This document shows positions 53,737 through 63,883 of a stretch of 64,000 nucleotides of DNA, one piece after another. Below the pieces are notes generated by a model. The model saw only the letters and a program-made list of their open reading frames with translations. It was not told the origin of the DNA and did not search any database. A program made the position numbers and the translations under genes. Source of the DNA: Exiguobacterium sp. s122 (lineage in GTDB: Bacteria; Bacillota; Bacilli; Exiguobacteriales; Exiguobacteriaceae); contig NZ_JACSMD010000001.1 in assembly GCF_018618475.1 (NCBI RefSeq), forward strand, positions 1,612,001 through 1,676,000. Reading direction: 5' to 3'. Within the stretch, counting starts at the first letter, position 1, and the number at the start of each line of letters is the position of its first letter.

Positions 53737-54098
53737 CTGTCAATCACCTTGACGTTCTTTTCGTTGAACTGCATTCCGAGCTTTTCAGCTATCGCATAGA
53801 TTCTCTCTGGCGAGCTTAATTGGGCGATCTCATATTTCAATTCTTCGTTTTCTTTAGCGAGCGCGTTCGTCTCTTGCGTGATTAACGCCGTATCGCGCAT
53901 GATGTTGTACGCTTCGTTATGTTTCGACACCGTGATGCCACCGAACAAGACGACAGAACCAATCATGGTCGGATACAAAATAGCTTCGAACAAAGTTAAC
54001 GTACGTCGTTTTGGAGCAGGTATCGGTCGTTCTTGCGGAATCGGATTTCGATTCGGTGAAATGTGAGGCTGCAGAGCCTCGCGGGCAGCTTCTGGCAT
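53733..54098 (-). CDS. ftsL: Cell division protein FtsL
   Basis: Bitopic divisome protein that forms a complex with DivIB and DivIC. 121 residues: proline-rich cytoplasmic N-terminus, one transmembrane helix (about 38-58), then a short coiled coil (ALAKENEELKYEIAQL). Family membership rests on structure and place between rsmH and pbpB. Confidence 0.9.
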   Translation of the reverse strand: MPEAAREALQPHISPNRNPIPQERPIPAPKRRTLTLFEAILYPTMIGSVVLFGGITVSKHNEAYNIMRDTALITQETNALAKENEELKYEIAQLSSPERIYAIAEKLGMQFNEKNVKVIDR

Positions 54099-54121
54099 CA
54101 GGTATCCCTCCTACGTACAGT

Positions 54122-55054
54122 CTATTTTTGTTTTTCAGCGACGCGCAGTTTCGCAGAGCGGGCGCGCCGATTGTCTTCGAGTTCCTCACCGCCGGCCGTA
54201 ATCGGCTTTCGCGTGATGAGTTTAAGCTCAGGTTCAAACTCTTTCGGAATGACCGGCAACCCTGGTGGAAGCGGTGGATGCTGGCTCTTCTCTTTAAAGA
54301 CTTGCTTGCAGATCCGATCTTCAAGCGAGTGGAACGTGATGACACAGATGCGACCGTTGATGGCGAGCATGTCAATCGCGTCTTGCACGGCGCGGTCGAA
54401 CACGTTCAATTCATCGTTGACCGCGATTCGAATCGCTTGGAACGTCCGCTTGGCAGGATGACCGCCTTTACGTCGTGCCGGAGCTGGAATCGCGTCTTTA
54501 ATCAAGTCGACGAGTTCGAACGTCGTCTCAATCGGTTTTTCAGCACGTGCCTGTTCAATCTTTCGGGCAATCTGTTTTGAGAACTTCTCTTCCCCATATG
54601 TAAAGAAGATGCGGGCAAGGTCCCCAAACGCCCATTCATTTACGACGTGATAAGCCGAAAATGGCTTCGAGCGATCCATTCGCATGTCGAGCGGCGCGTC
54701 AAAGTTATAACTAAAGCCACGTTCCGCCTCGTCCAGTTGGGGCGAGGAGACGCCGAGGTCGAATAAGACGCCGTCAACTTGTGTCACACCGCGACTGTGA
54801 AGCTCGTCTTTCAAATGGACAAAGTTGCTCTTTATAAAAGTAACCCGGTCTTCGTATGGAGCCAAACGCTCTTTCGCATGTGCGAGTGCGACGTCATCCT
54901 GGTCGAACGCGTATAGATGACCTGTCGTCAAGCGCTTCACGATCTCTTCGCTATGACCCGCGCCACCTAACGTACAGTCGACGTAAATGCCGTCTGCTTT
55001 AATGTTCAAACCTTCGATGGACTCCATTTTTAAAACCGTTTCATGCTCAAACAT
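54122..55054 (-). CDS. rsmH: 16S rRNA (cytosine-1402-N4)-methyltransferase RsmH
   Basis: Methylates N4 of C1402 in the 16S decoding centre. 310 residues with the SAM site [28 protein letters not shown], the insertion domain, and ITFHSLEDR near the end. AGAGGG lies 7 bases before the ATG. First gene of the cluster here, since mraZ is missing, with a promoter 38-67 bases upstream. Confidence 0.97.
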   Translation of the reverse strand: MFEHETVLKMESIEGLNIKADGIYVDCTLGGAGHSEEIVKRLTTGHLYAFDQDDVALAHAKERLAPYEDRVTFIKSNFVHLKDELHSRGVTQVDGVLFDLGVSSPQLDEAERGFSYNFDAPLDMRMDRSKPFSAYHVVNEWAFGDLARIFFTYGEEKFSKQIARKIEQARAEKPIETTFELVDLIKDAIPAPARRKGGHPAKRTFQAIRIAVNDELNVFDRAVQDAIDMLAINGRICVITFHSLEDRICKQVFKEKSQHPPLPPGLPVIPKEFEPELKLITRKPITAGGEELEDNRRARSAKLRVAEKQK

Positions 55055-55091
55055 ACAAAAACCCTCTCAACCTACAAATTTCAACTGTTTT

Positions 55092-55121
55092 ATTACACTT
55101 ACTTTATCATAAAAATGTCAA
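55092..55121 (-). promoter_or_regulatory. Candidate promoter of the rsmH-ftsL-pbpB cluster
   Basis: TTGACA (55121-55116) and TGTAAT (55097-55092) are separated by 18 bases on the minus strand. It lies in the AT-rich gap where mraZ would be expected. Confidence 0.5.
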
Positions 55122-55170
55122 GCACCGCATTCGTTTTTAGCGAAAAGAGGAAACAAAAAGGTAACAAACG

Positions 55171-55200
55171 AAAAAAGATTCCCTGTTTTCAAGGGAATCT
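55171..55200 (-). terminator. Rho-independent terminator of bshC
   Basis: AGATTCCCT and AGGGAATCT form a 9-base-pair stem with a 7-base loop, followed by six T on the minus strand. It lies 20 bases after the bshC stop and isolates the division cluster from it. Confidence 0.9.
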
Positions 55201-55220
55201 AATTTTAAACTTCCTTTTTT

Positions 55221-56777
55221 TCACAATTTAACTAAACATCGCTCGGTTTCAGCCGTTTCATATGCATGGAACAGACGCTTGAACACGTCAAGACCATGGC
55301 GGTTCAAAATCGGGATCATCGACCAAATCCGTTCTTGCGGTGCGTTCATCGGGATGAGCCGCGTCGACAGATGGATGCGACGATGATTCAATCGATACTG
55401 TTCACGTTTCGCCTCGGCCCGCATCTCGTCAGCAAGCCGCTCGAGCAACTGTTGCGCGCTCGTTTCAAAACGGTGACCGTGACGTCCTGCCTCTTTGCCA
55501 AGCGCTGCCGATAAAGCGCGGTAACTGTACAGCTGTTCATCGAAAGCCGCGTCGTCAAACGCATGGTCTGGGAGCGGGGTTGCCAAGTAGTCGACGAGGT
55601 CGATAGCCTCTTGGCGTAACTTCTTCTCGTCGTTCGACGACAAGAGGACCGCGCCAAGACGTGGAAGGAGAAGCGGCATCTTCCATTCGAAGACGTGGAA
55701 CAACGGGCGCAACTGGAGCCAGTAGGCAATTTCGCCCGGCCCCGCGATGTAGGCGAGCGTCGGGAACAGATAGTCTTGCATGAGCGGACGCGAGACGACG
55801 TTATTCGAGAAACGTTCCGGGTGCGCGTCAAGCTCTGACAGCAAGTCCGTTTCCGTAAAGCGATGGCCGCGCTTCGTCGTGAAGACGTCCTGTTCTTTTG
55901 TCAGAAGCTCACGCGTCCCGTCATGATAGAACACATGGGCCGCGTCTCGGTTTAATTCCACTTCTGGCATCCCATTTTCGTATGCGTGCGCGAATGCGTG
56001 TTTGAGCGCATCGTGCCCAGTGATGAGTCGTTCAAACACCTCACGCCCAAGCATCCGCACTTCTTTTTGATGCGGATCGAAGAGCAGGAACTCCTGGCCG
56101 ACGAAGCGCCGCATCACCTTCCCGAAAAATTGTGCGAACGAGTGCGACTTTTGCAAGACGTCCACGAGTTCTCGATAGAGTATCGGTGTATGGACCGTCT
56201 CCGTCTCGGCGAGGAGCATGTGCTGTAGCATTTGAACAAGTTCGATTTTTAACCGGTCAAACTCGAGCTCCCCGACCGATGCTTTCCCCGCAAGCGGGAC
56301 ACCCGACAGCGCCTCTTTTCGGAACTGACGCGACAGCGGTTGCGGAATGAAGACGTGATTAATTTCTGCATAGTCATGGTCCTCTGTCGCCATCCAGAAA
56401 ATCGGCAAGACCGGTTTATTCAAGACGGCTTCCGCTTGTTTTGCCCGTTTGAGTACGGTCAACAGTTTATAGACCGCAAACAGTGGGCCGCCAAACACGC
56501 CGACTTGCTGCCCGGTCACCATCGTATACGCATCGCCGTTCGCGAACGCAGTTAATTTCCGCTCCATCGCTTCTGATAGCGGGCCGTATTCGGCTTGTTG
56601 GGTCCGTAAGATGGATGCGAGCGCTTCGCGATGTGGATACGTCCGTCCATCGAGTTCTTCCGCTCGCGCTTTCAATTCACCCATTCCTTTATAATCAAGC
56701 CAGTCTGCATATCCGTCCTCGATTTGAATCATCGGAGAAGACGAGGCATACATGGCATCAAGCGACTCTATCCTCAC
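55221..56777 (-). CDS. bshC: Bacillithiol biosynthesis cysteine-adding enzyme BshC
   Basis: Adds cysteine to GlcN-malate, the last step of bacillithiol synthesis. 518 residues; typical BshC is about 540. The N-terminal Rossmann-type region has TVTGQQ-like MVTGQQVGVFGGPLF and FWMATEDHDYAEINH, both typical of the family. I chose a GTG start, with AAAGGAAG 9 bases upstream; a TTG eight codons earlier is less likely. It marks an organism that uses bacillithiol as its low-molecular-weight thiol. Confidence 0.95.
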   Translation of the reverse strand: MRIESLDAMYASSSPMIQIEDGYADWLDYKGMGELKARAEELDGRTYPHREALASILRTQQAEYGPLSEAMERKLTAFANGDAYTMVTGQQVGVFGGPLFAVYKLLTVLKRAKQAEAVLNKPVLPIFWMATEDHDYAEINHVFIPQPLSRQFRKEALSGVPLAGKASVGELEFDRLKIELVQMLQHMLLAETETVHTPILYRELVDVLQKSHSFAQFFGKVMRRFVGQEFLLFDPHQKEVRMLGREVFERLITGHDALKHAFAHAYENGMPEVELNRDAAHVFYHDGTRELLTKEQDVFTTKRGHRFTETDLLSELDAHPERFSNNVVSRPLMQDYLFPTLAYIAGPGEIAYWLQLRPLFHVFEWKMPLLLPRLGAVLLSSNDEKKLRQEAIDLVDYLATPLPDHAFDDAAFDEQLYSYRALSAALGKEAGRHGHRFETSAQQLLERLADEMRAEAKREQYRLNHRRIHLSTRLIPMNAPQERIWSMIPILNRHGLDVFKRLFHAYETAETERCLVKL

Positions 56778-56801
56778 GTATAACGACTTCCTTTCAATCA
56801 A

Positions 56802-57161
56802 TCAATACATCATGTGCTTGGCGATGCCGACAATGAATAGGACGGCATGCGTCGGAACGAGCAATAAAAAAAGCAAGCGCCAACCGTGGACAAACATCTT
56901 CGTGAACACGACTTCCTCATGCCGCACCCGTTGCCAAATCGCATTCACGGGGAAGATGGCGACACAAATGGCGAGCAATAACCAAAATAAATCATTCCCA
57001 ACAATCGCCTCTAACAGCACGGCGCACGCATAGAACCAGAACATGACGCCAACGTCACACACCAACTTGAACGTATTGACCGATTTCGGCATAATTTTTC
57101 TAAGTACCATATACACCATAAACCAAATGATGAGTGGAAATGAAACGATATACACTAACAA
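56802..57161 (-). CDS. DUF3397 family membrane protein
   Basis: 119 residues with four hydrophobic helices (VYIVSFPLIIWFMVYMVL, FWFYACAVLLEAIV, FWLLLAICVAIFPVNAI, LLFLLLVPTHAVLFIVGI). Genes of this family often lie just upstream of bshC in Bacillales; function unknown. The likely start is TTG inside the end of the reductase gene (7-base overlap); a GTG two codons on is an alternative. The ribosome binding site is weak, so translation probably depends on the upstream gene. Confidence 0.75.
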   Translation of the reverse strand: MLVYIVSFPLIIWFMVYMVLRKIMPKSVNTFKLVCDVGVMFWFYACAVLLEAIVGNDLFWLLLAICVAIFPVNAIWQRVRHEEVVFTKMFVHGWRLLFLLLVPTHAVLFIVGIAKHMMY

Positions 57162-57994
57162 GATGCGCTCGCCCCTATAATCAATTTTTGCATAAGCGGG
57201 ATTACGGTCAATTCGACCCCTCTCGCCTCGGCCCGTTTCAAGAGTGGCGTTAAAATCGCGTGGACCTCAGTCGCCCGACCTGCCTCCACGTCTCGTAACA
57301 TCGAGGAGCGATTGTTCGCCGTCTTCTCGATGATCGTCTCGATATATGTATACGGTACAGTCTCGTCAAACAACGTCGTCAACTCGGCATAGATTTGCTG
57401 CGCGACCTCGCGACACGGGGACTGACTGACAGCACCGTTAGGAACGCGACAAAGCGCGGTGATTGGATTGATGACGGCGTTCGCGAACAACTTTTCGATG
57501 ACGACGTACCGGATATCGGACTCCCAGACGATTTGTAACGGCGATGTGCGAAAAACGTGTGGCTCCATGTCGGTTAGGCTTCCAATCCGGACGCGCCCGA
57601 GTCCACTATGCCGGATCGTCGTCCCGTCACGCGTTACACCATGTTCGATGACGCCGATATGAAACCCGCGCTGTTCTGCATAGTCGAGGTGGGCAATCCC
57701 ATTCGAACAGATAAACACCGGCACGTCACCTGTCAGCCGTTCGGTCGCCGCTTCGACGTGGTGCGCTTTCGTCGTCACAAAAAAGACGTCCGCTTCCGTC
57801 TCCTCAAGAAACTGAATCGGCTTATACGCGACACGCGCCGTGCCGCTCGTCACCCCAACGCGTTCAATCGTGACGTCGCCACGTTCACCGCTTCGTCCGT
57901 ATAACGTCACGGTATACTCTTCTGCGAGAAACGAGGCCATTAACATGCCGACGGCCCCGTTTCCGATGATGCCTATTCGTTTGATTGGTCGCAT
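57155..57994 (-). CDS. Ketopantoate reductase family protein (PanE/ApbA type, YlbQ)
   Basis: NADPH-dependent reductase, probably ketopantoate to pantoate in the pantothenate and CoA pathway. 279 residues: nucleotide-binding GIIGNGAVGMLMA, the catalytic lysine and asparagine in KLFANAVINP, and a helical C-terminal domain. AAGGAGG lies 7 bases before the chosen ATG, two codons after a possible GTG. The paralogue question (PanE or another ApbA reductase) cannot be settled by eye. Confidence 0.85.
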   Translation of the reverse strand: MRPIKRIGIIGNGAVGMLMASFLAEEYTVTLYGRSGERGDVTIERVGVTSGTARVAYKPIQFLEETEADVFFVTTKAHHVEAATERLTGDVPVFICSNGIAHLDYAEQRGFHIGVIEHGVTRDGTTIRHSGLGRVRIGSLTDMEPHVFRTSPLQIVWESDIRYVVIEKLFANAVINPITALCRVPNGAVSQSPCREVAQQIYAELTTLFDETVPYTYIETIIEKTANNRSSMLRDVEAGRATEVHAILTPLLKRAEARGVELTVIPLMQKLIIGASASC

Positions 57995-58055
57995 TGACAC
58001 GCCTCCTTCTCGTCATACACAAAAAAAGTTTACCACAATCCGAATCGATGACCAT

Positions 58056-58089
58056 AAAAAAAGAAGCGACCTCATCAGAGACCGCTTCT
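58056..58089 (-). terminator. Rho-independent terminator of yceD-rpmF
   Basis: AGAAGCG and CGCTTCT form the outer stem and CTC/GAG the inner part, followed by six or seven T on the minus strand, right after the rpmF stop. Confidence 0.88.
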
Positions 58090-58096
58090 ACAAGCA

Positions 58097-58270
58097 TTAT
58101 TTGCTTGTTACTTCTTTACCGTTGTAATGTCCGCAAGATTTGCAAACACGGTGTGAAAGTTTCATTTCGCCACAGTTCGGGCACTCGTTCATACCAGGTA
58201 CGTTGAGTTTGAAGTGAGTACGACGAAGACGTTTGCGAGTTTTCGACGTTCTACGGAATGGTACTGCCAT
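58097..58270 (-). CDS. rpmF: 50S ribosomal protein L32
   Basis: bL32, part of the large subunit. 57 residues starting [18 protein letters not shown], with the zinc ribbon CPNC ... CKSC intact. The chosen ATG has AAGGAGG about 7 bases upstream; upstream frame is noise. Cotranscribed with yceD, as in most bacteria. Confidence 0.98.
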
Positions 58271-58292
58271 CGTTGTCCACCTCCTTGAAAAG

Positions 58293-58820
58293 TTAGCCTT
58301 TCTCGTCCTCTTTTTTCGAGAACAAGTCGGCAAGTCCCGCGAGGCGCGGGTCAATTTTTGGTTGGTCGTCCAGCTGATCCTCTACGAGGGCCCAGCCTTC
58401 CCCTTCAACCTGAGTTTTGTCTGTTTCGTTCCCAAAAACTTGCATCGGGACGTCTAACATGATGAGCTCACGTACGATTGGTCGCAGATCAATCGTATTC
58501 CCGTCTGGCAAATTGACGTCATCGAATTGCTCCGTGTAACGCCCGTTCTCCAAAAAGAAAGGCTCGAGTGATTCAATATCGAATTCATACATGACATCGT
58601 CTAACGTACGCGCATCTGGCAACGTCAGGTCACCTTGAATCTTCAAATTGAATGTAACTTGATTAGATGTGAACGACGCATCCCCGTGCACATGCACTGG
58701 GCGAATCGAACGGATATCCGGATGGAGCTGAGTCAGCTCCGGAAGTTCGACCGTCTCATCAACGGTAAAACTATCACCTTGGTTTCGAAGCTTAAGTAGC
58801 TGTGCAATAGACCATTTCAT
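58293..58820 (-). CDS. YceD/DUF177 family protein (YlbN)
   Basis: 175 residues, acidic (the C-terminal 40 residues are rich in D and E). It is the usual partner gene of rpmF, and YceD family members have been linked to 23S rRNA synthesis or processing and ribosome assembly. GAGGTGAT lies 5 bases before the ATG. A perfect consensus promoter is about 30 bases upstream. Confidence 0.9.
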
Positions 58821-58848
58821 CCGAATCACCTCAATTGCAACAATATGA

Positions 58849-58877
58849 ATTATAGATAGGCCAACTTGTTTTGTCAA
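58849..58877 (-). promoter_or_regulatory. Consensus SigA promoter of yceD-rpmF
   Basis: TTGACA (58877-58872) and TATAAT (58854-58849) with a 17-base spacer, a full consensus match. Its -35 box is the same DNA as the -35 of the divergent promoter of tmcAL. Confidence 0.85.
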
Positions 58878-58899
58878 TGTTTTTTCTTTACACTAAAAT
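58871..58899 (+). promoter_or_regulatory. Candidate SigA promoter of tmcAL
   Basis: TTGTCA (58871-58876) and TAAAAT (58894-58899) with a 17-base spacer; each box has one mismatch. It runs in the opposite direction and overlaps the yceD -35 box by five bases. Confidence 0.6.
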
Positions 58900-58977
58900 C
58901 AGTTGACGACGGCGCTTTGTCAAAGCGTACTTATCCATCTTACACCAATCCAATCGACATTGCAAAGGAGTAATTTT

Positions 58978-60083
58978 ATGCAAAAGACGGCCATCATCGC
59001 CGAGTATAATCCGTTTCATAACGGTCATCTGTACCAAGCCCAAACCGCTCGCCTCGAGACCGAGGCCGATGCCGTCATCGCCGTCATGAGCGGACAGTTT
59101 ACCCAACGCGGTGAACCTGCTGCATTCGACAAATGGTCACGGGCGCGTGCGGCGGTCGAGACCGGGGCGATCGACCTCGTCGTCGAGCTCCCGACTCGTT
59201 ATGGCGTTCAACGTGCCGACCGTTTCGCGAGCGCTGCCGTCCATCTCGCCGAGCAAATGAAGTGTCAAACTCTATCGTTCGGGAGTGAGAGCGGCGACGC
59301 GTCAGCGATTCGGCAAGCCGCCTTAGCCGACGTCGAGTCGACACCTGCCTATCGAGACGCTCTCCAATCCGCACTGAAAGATGGGGCCTCGCCAGCGAAG
59401 GCATCGAGTACGGCGTTCACTTCGCTATATCCCGACTTTGACTTGACGCTCCCGAATAACATCTTGGCCTACCATTACGCGAAAGCGGCCACCTCAATCC
59501 ACCTCCATACCGTCCGTCGTCTCGGCGCCGGTTATCACGACACCGGCGTCTCGGATGTCATGTCGGCCACAGGGGTGCGCGCCCATTACCTCGAAGCCGG
59601 TAGCGTCCGGGCGGTTCCTGAGGCCACGCGGAGGCTGTTTGCACAACAGTCGATGGCCCATTGGTCGCTCTATTGGCCGATGCTTCAATACAAGCTACGC
59701 ACGATGCCAAAAGACGTGCTCGAACACCTCGTCGGCATCGATGCCTCGCTTTCACCGCGTCTCATCGAAGCCGGTATGGAACCGACGTTTGAACAGGCCC
59801 TCTCTAAGATGCTGACGCGTCGGTACACCCGGACGGCCATTCAACGGGCGCTCGTCTCTGTGCTCGTTCACTTCGAACGGACAGAGTTGCCGACACGCTT
59901 TGATGACGTCCCTTATGTTCGCCCGCTCGCCTTCAACACGGTTGGTCGTAGCGTGTTGCACGAAATAAAAAAGACGGTACCGCTTCTCAGCAAGTACCAT
60001 CCTGACCTCGCCTTTGAGGCGCGCGTAACGGAAGCGTATCGCCTCCCGCTCGGTCTGTCAGCCCCTGAGCATAGGCAGACGCC

Positions 60084-60105
<22 letters not shown>
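58978..60105 (+). CDS. tmcAL: tRNA(Met) cytidine acetate ligase TmcAL (YlbM)
   Basis: Makes N4-acetylcytidine at the wobble position of elongator tRNA-Met from acetate and ATP. 375 residues, a little shorter than B. subtilis (about 415). The nucleotidyltransferase motif EYNPFHNGH and SGQFTQRGEP lie at the N-terminus, and NNILAYHYAKA and the HDTG segment lie further on. AAAGGAG precedes the chosen ATG by 8 bases. Its 3' end overlaps the convergent ylbL by 22 bases. Confidence 0.94.
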
Positions 60106-62141
<2,036 letters not shown>

Positions 62142-62159
62142 TGTTCTCTCCCCCACCAG

Positions 62160-62189
62160 AAAAGATGAAGGTGTCGCCACCTTCATCTT
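62160..62189 (-). terminator. Rho-independent terminator after ylbG
   Basis: A perfect 12-base-pair stem (AAGATGAAGGTG with CACCTTCATCTT, 4-base loop) is followed by TTTT on the minus strand. The T run is short; some read-through to rsmD-coaD-ylbL is likely, as no promoter is seen behind it. Confidence 0.8.
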
Positions 62190-62197
62190 GTTTCGTT

Positions 62198-62461
62198 TTA
62201 CTTCTGTTTCGGTTCATACGTCTCGGCGATGAACGGTCGTTCGCTACGGATGACATTCTCGACGAACGGTAGTGCCTGCATTTGTTCAATGACCGTTTCG
62301 TGCCCTTCTAAATCTGTATACAAAAAGGCGTACTTCTCCCGCTTCGACACATAATACAAGTTCGCATATCGTCTGAGCACTTTCACTTGTTTTAGCGACT
62401 GGACGTAGACGACAAGGCCGATTCGTCCGTTCCGCTCAAACGAGTTAGACAGCACATCCAC
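62198..62461 (-). CDS. ylbG: YlbG family protein (UPF0298, DUF2129)
   Basis: 87 residues from a GTG start, close to the family length of about 90. The conserved core IGLVVYVQSLKQVKVLRRY and VSKREKYAFLY is present. Function unknown. GGAGGAGG (62470-62477) lies 8 bases before the start and is itself part of the Gly/Cys-rich end of ylbF, which it overlaps by 17 bases. A second GTG two codons later is possible. Confidence 0.85.
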   Translation of the reverse strand: MDVLSNSFERNGRIGLVVYVQSLKQVKVLRRYANLYYVSKREKYAFLYTDLEGHETVIEQMQALPFVENVIRSERPFIAETYEPKQK

Positions 62462-62897
62462 AGCTTCCGCCTCCTCCGCCACAACTTCCTCCGCCGGAGC
62501 AGCCGCCTTCATCAAAGAACGGGTTGCCCGTCGGGACTTTGATTTTCGGGGATACAGAGTGAGCCAACAAGCCGCTCACTTCCCCAAGCAATTTGTCCAG
62601 ATTCCGCTCCGCTTTTTTAAACGCAGCCACTTCCGGTTGGACATCGAGTCGACGCTTAACAAGATGCATCTCTTTTTTGATGCGATCATGATCCGGGTGA
62701 TGTTTACCGAATCGTTGCACGTACTCGTAATCTTCTTTCATGCGTAAAAATTCACGCTCGACGTCACGCGCCTCGACTGACGCCATGCGTGCCCGCTTTG
62801 TCGTGATATATGTTTGGAACGATTCGCTCGACTCAATCAGTTCGGCCAACGTTTCGGCCCGATCGAGAAGATCAATCGTCTGTTCAGTGATAATCAT
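62445..62897 (-). CDS. ylbF: YlbF/RicF family protein with Cys-rich tail
   Basis: 150 residues: a mainly helical YlbF domain, then a tail of about 20 residues made of glycine, serine and four cysteines. In B. subtilis the RicA-RicF-RicT complex (YmcA, YlbF, YaaT) carries Fe-S clusters and acts in mRNA processing by RNase Y; Cys residues in RicF are involved. Same role is inferred here. AGGGTG lies 6 bases before the ATG. A possible extended -10 promoter is directly upstream. Confidence 0.9.
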   Translation of the reverse strand: MIITEQTIDLLDRAETLAELIESSESFQTYITTKRARMASVEARDVEREFLRMKEDYEYVQRFGKHHPDHDRIKKEMHLVKRRLDVQPEVAAFKKAERNLDKLLGEVSGLLAHSVSPKIKVPTGNPFFDEGGCSGGGSCGGGGGSCGCAV

Positions 62898-62919
62898 GGC
62901 TTTCACCCTTTCTGACATG

Positions 62920-62948
62920 ATTTTACCACAATTGATTCCCTCTGTGAG
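62920..62948 (-). promoter_or_regulatory. Candidate extended -10 promoter of ylbF-ylbG
   Basis: CTCACA (62948-62943), 17 bases, then TAAAAT (62925-62920) preceded by TGG (extended -10). The leader would be only about 15 bases. Confidence 0.4.
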
Positions 62949-63008
62949 CAATCGGCTTTATAATTGAACGTGACTCATGCGTTCTCAATAGAAAGGAAGT
63001 GAATCACC

Positions 63009-63782
63009 GTGCCTGCACGGTGTCCGATGAAAAAAGTCTCTTTCAATATGATTCGCTCGGCTGGCATAAAAACCGACTACGCGAAACCTGAATACTATTT
63101 TGACCAACTCGATAAAGTGCGAGCCGCCGATCTCGTCTTATTTCCGGAATATTGGATGGTAAATTCCATTATATACGGCTTGAATAAATCCATCTATCCC
63201 TCACCGGCGACCTATCATCTCGGCCACGATAAAATCGAGATGACACGAGCGTTTAAAGCGACGTTCCCGGACCGCATTCCGAAAACGCTCATTTACGGAA
63301 AAAACGCCTATACGATCGAGCGGGTGCTCGAGGAATTCACTTATCCGTTCGTCGCCAAAACAGCGAAGTCGTCGATGGGTCAAGGCGTCTGGCTCATCAA
63401 ACACGAACAAGACTGGCTCGAGTACGTGGAGAAACACGACACGTTTTACGTACAAGAGTATATCCCGAACGACCGCGATCTTCGCATCATCATCATTGGC
63501 GAAGAAGTCGCCGGCGCTTACTGGCGGGTGAGTGAGGCGTTTCTAAATAACGTCGCCCAAGGTGCCACCTTCTCGTACGAGGAGATCCCACAAGACGTCG
63601 TCGAGGAAGTACTTGAAATCGCGAAGACGCTTCACATCAATCATGCGGCGTTCGACGTAATCGTCACACAAGAAGGGTTTTACATCCTTGAGTTCAACGT
63701 CTTCTTCGGTTCAGAAGGCCTCATGCCACTCGGTGTCCGCTTGCCTGAGAAGATTGAGTCCTACCTCGAGACGCTTCGCTGA
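63009..63782 (+). CDS. ATP-grasp (RimK-like) domain protein
   Basis: 257 residues. The second half is an ATP-grasp fold: lysine strands FVAKTAKSSMGQGVWLI, VQEYIPNDRDLRIIIIG, and the metal site LEFNVFFG. The N-terminal 80 residues are a small alpha/beta domain. RimK-like proteins join amino acids or peptides by amide bonds; substrate unknown, and no partner gene is near. Start GTG is chosen for AAGGAAG about 9 bases upstream; an ATG six codons on is an alternative. Divergent from ylbF. Confidence 0.75.
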   Translation: MPARCPMKKVSFNMIRSAGIKTDYAKPEYYFDQLDKVRAADLVLFPEYWMVNSIIYGLNKSIYPSPATYHLGHDKIEMTRAFKATFPDRIPKTLIYGKNAYTIERVLEEFTYPFVAKTAKSSMGQGVWLIKHEQDWLEYVEKHDTFYVQEYIPNDRDLRIIIIGEEVAGAYWRVSEAFLNNVAQGATFSYEEIPQDVVEEVLEIAKTLHINHAAFDVIVTQEGFYILEFNVFFGSEGLMPLGVRLPEKIESYLETLR

Positions 63783-63883
63783 CCGTTCATCTTTTTTTCA
63801 CAATTTGAACACACGTTATTCCAACAACGTTTTTGAATATGATATGATGACATATGAGGTTTATTGAAAAAAGGGGGATTATG

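Noticed and set aside
63783-63883. Terminator and promoter between the ATP-grasp gene and the YugN-like gene
   Set aside because: A run of T (63791-63797) follows the gene but no matching stem was found. TATGAT near 63848 has no good -35 box.
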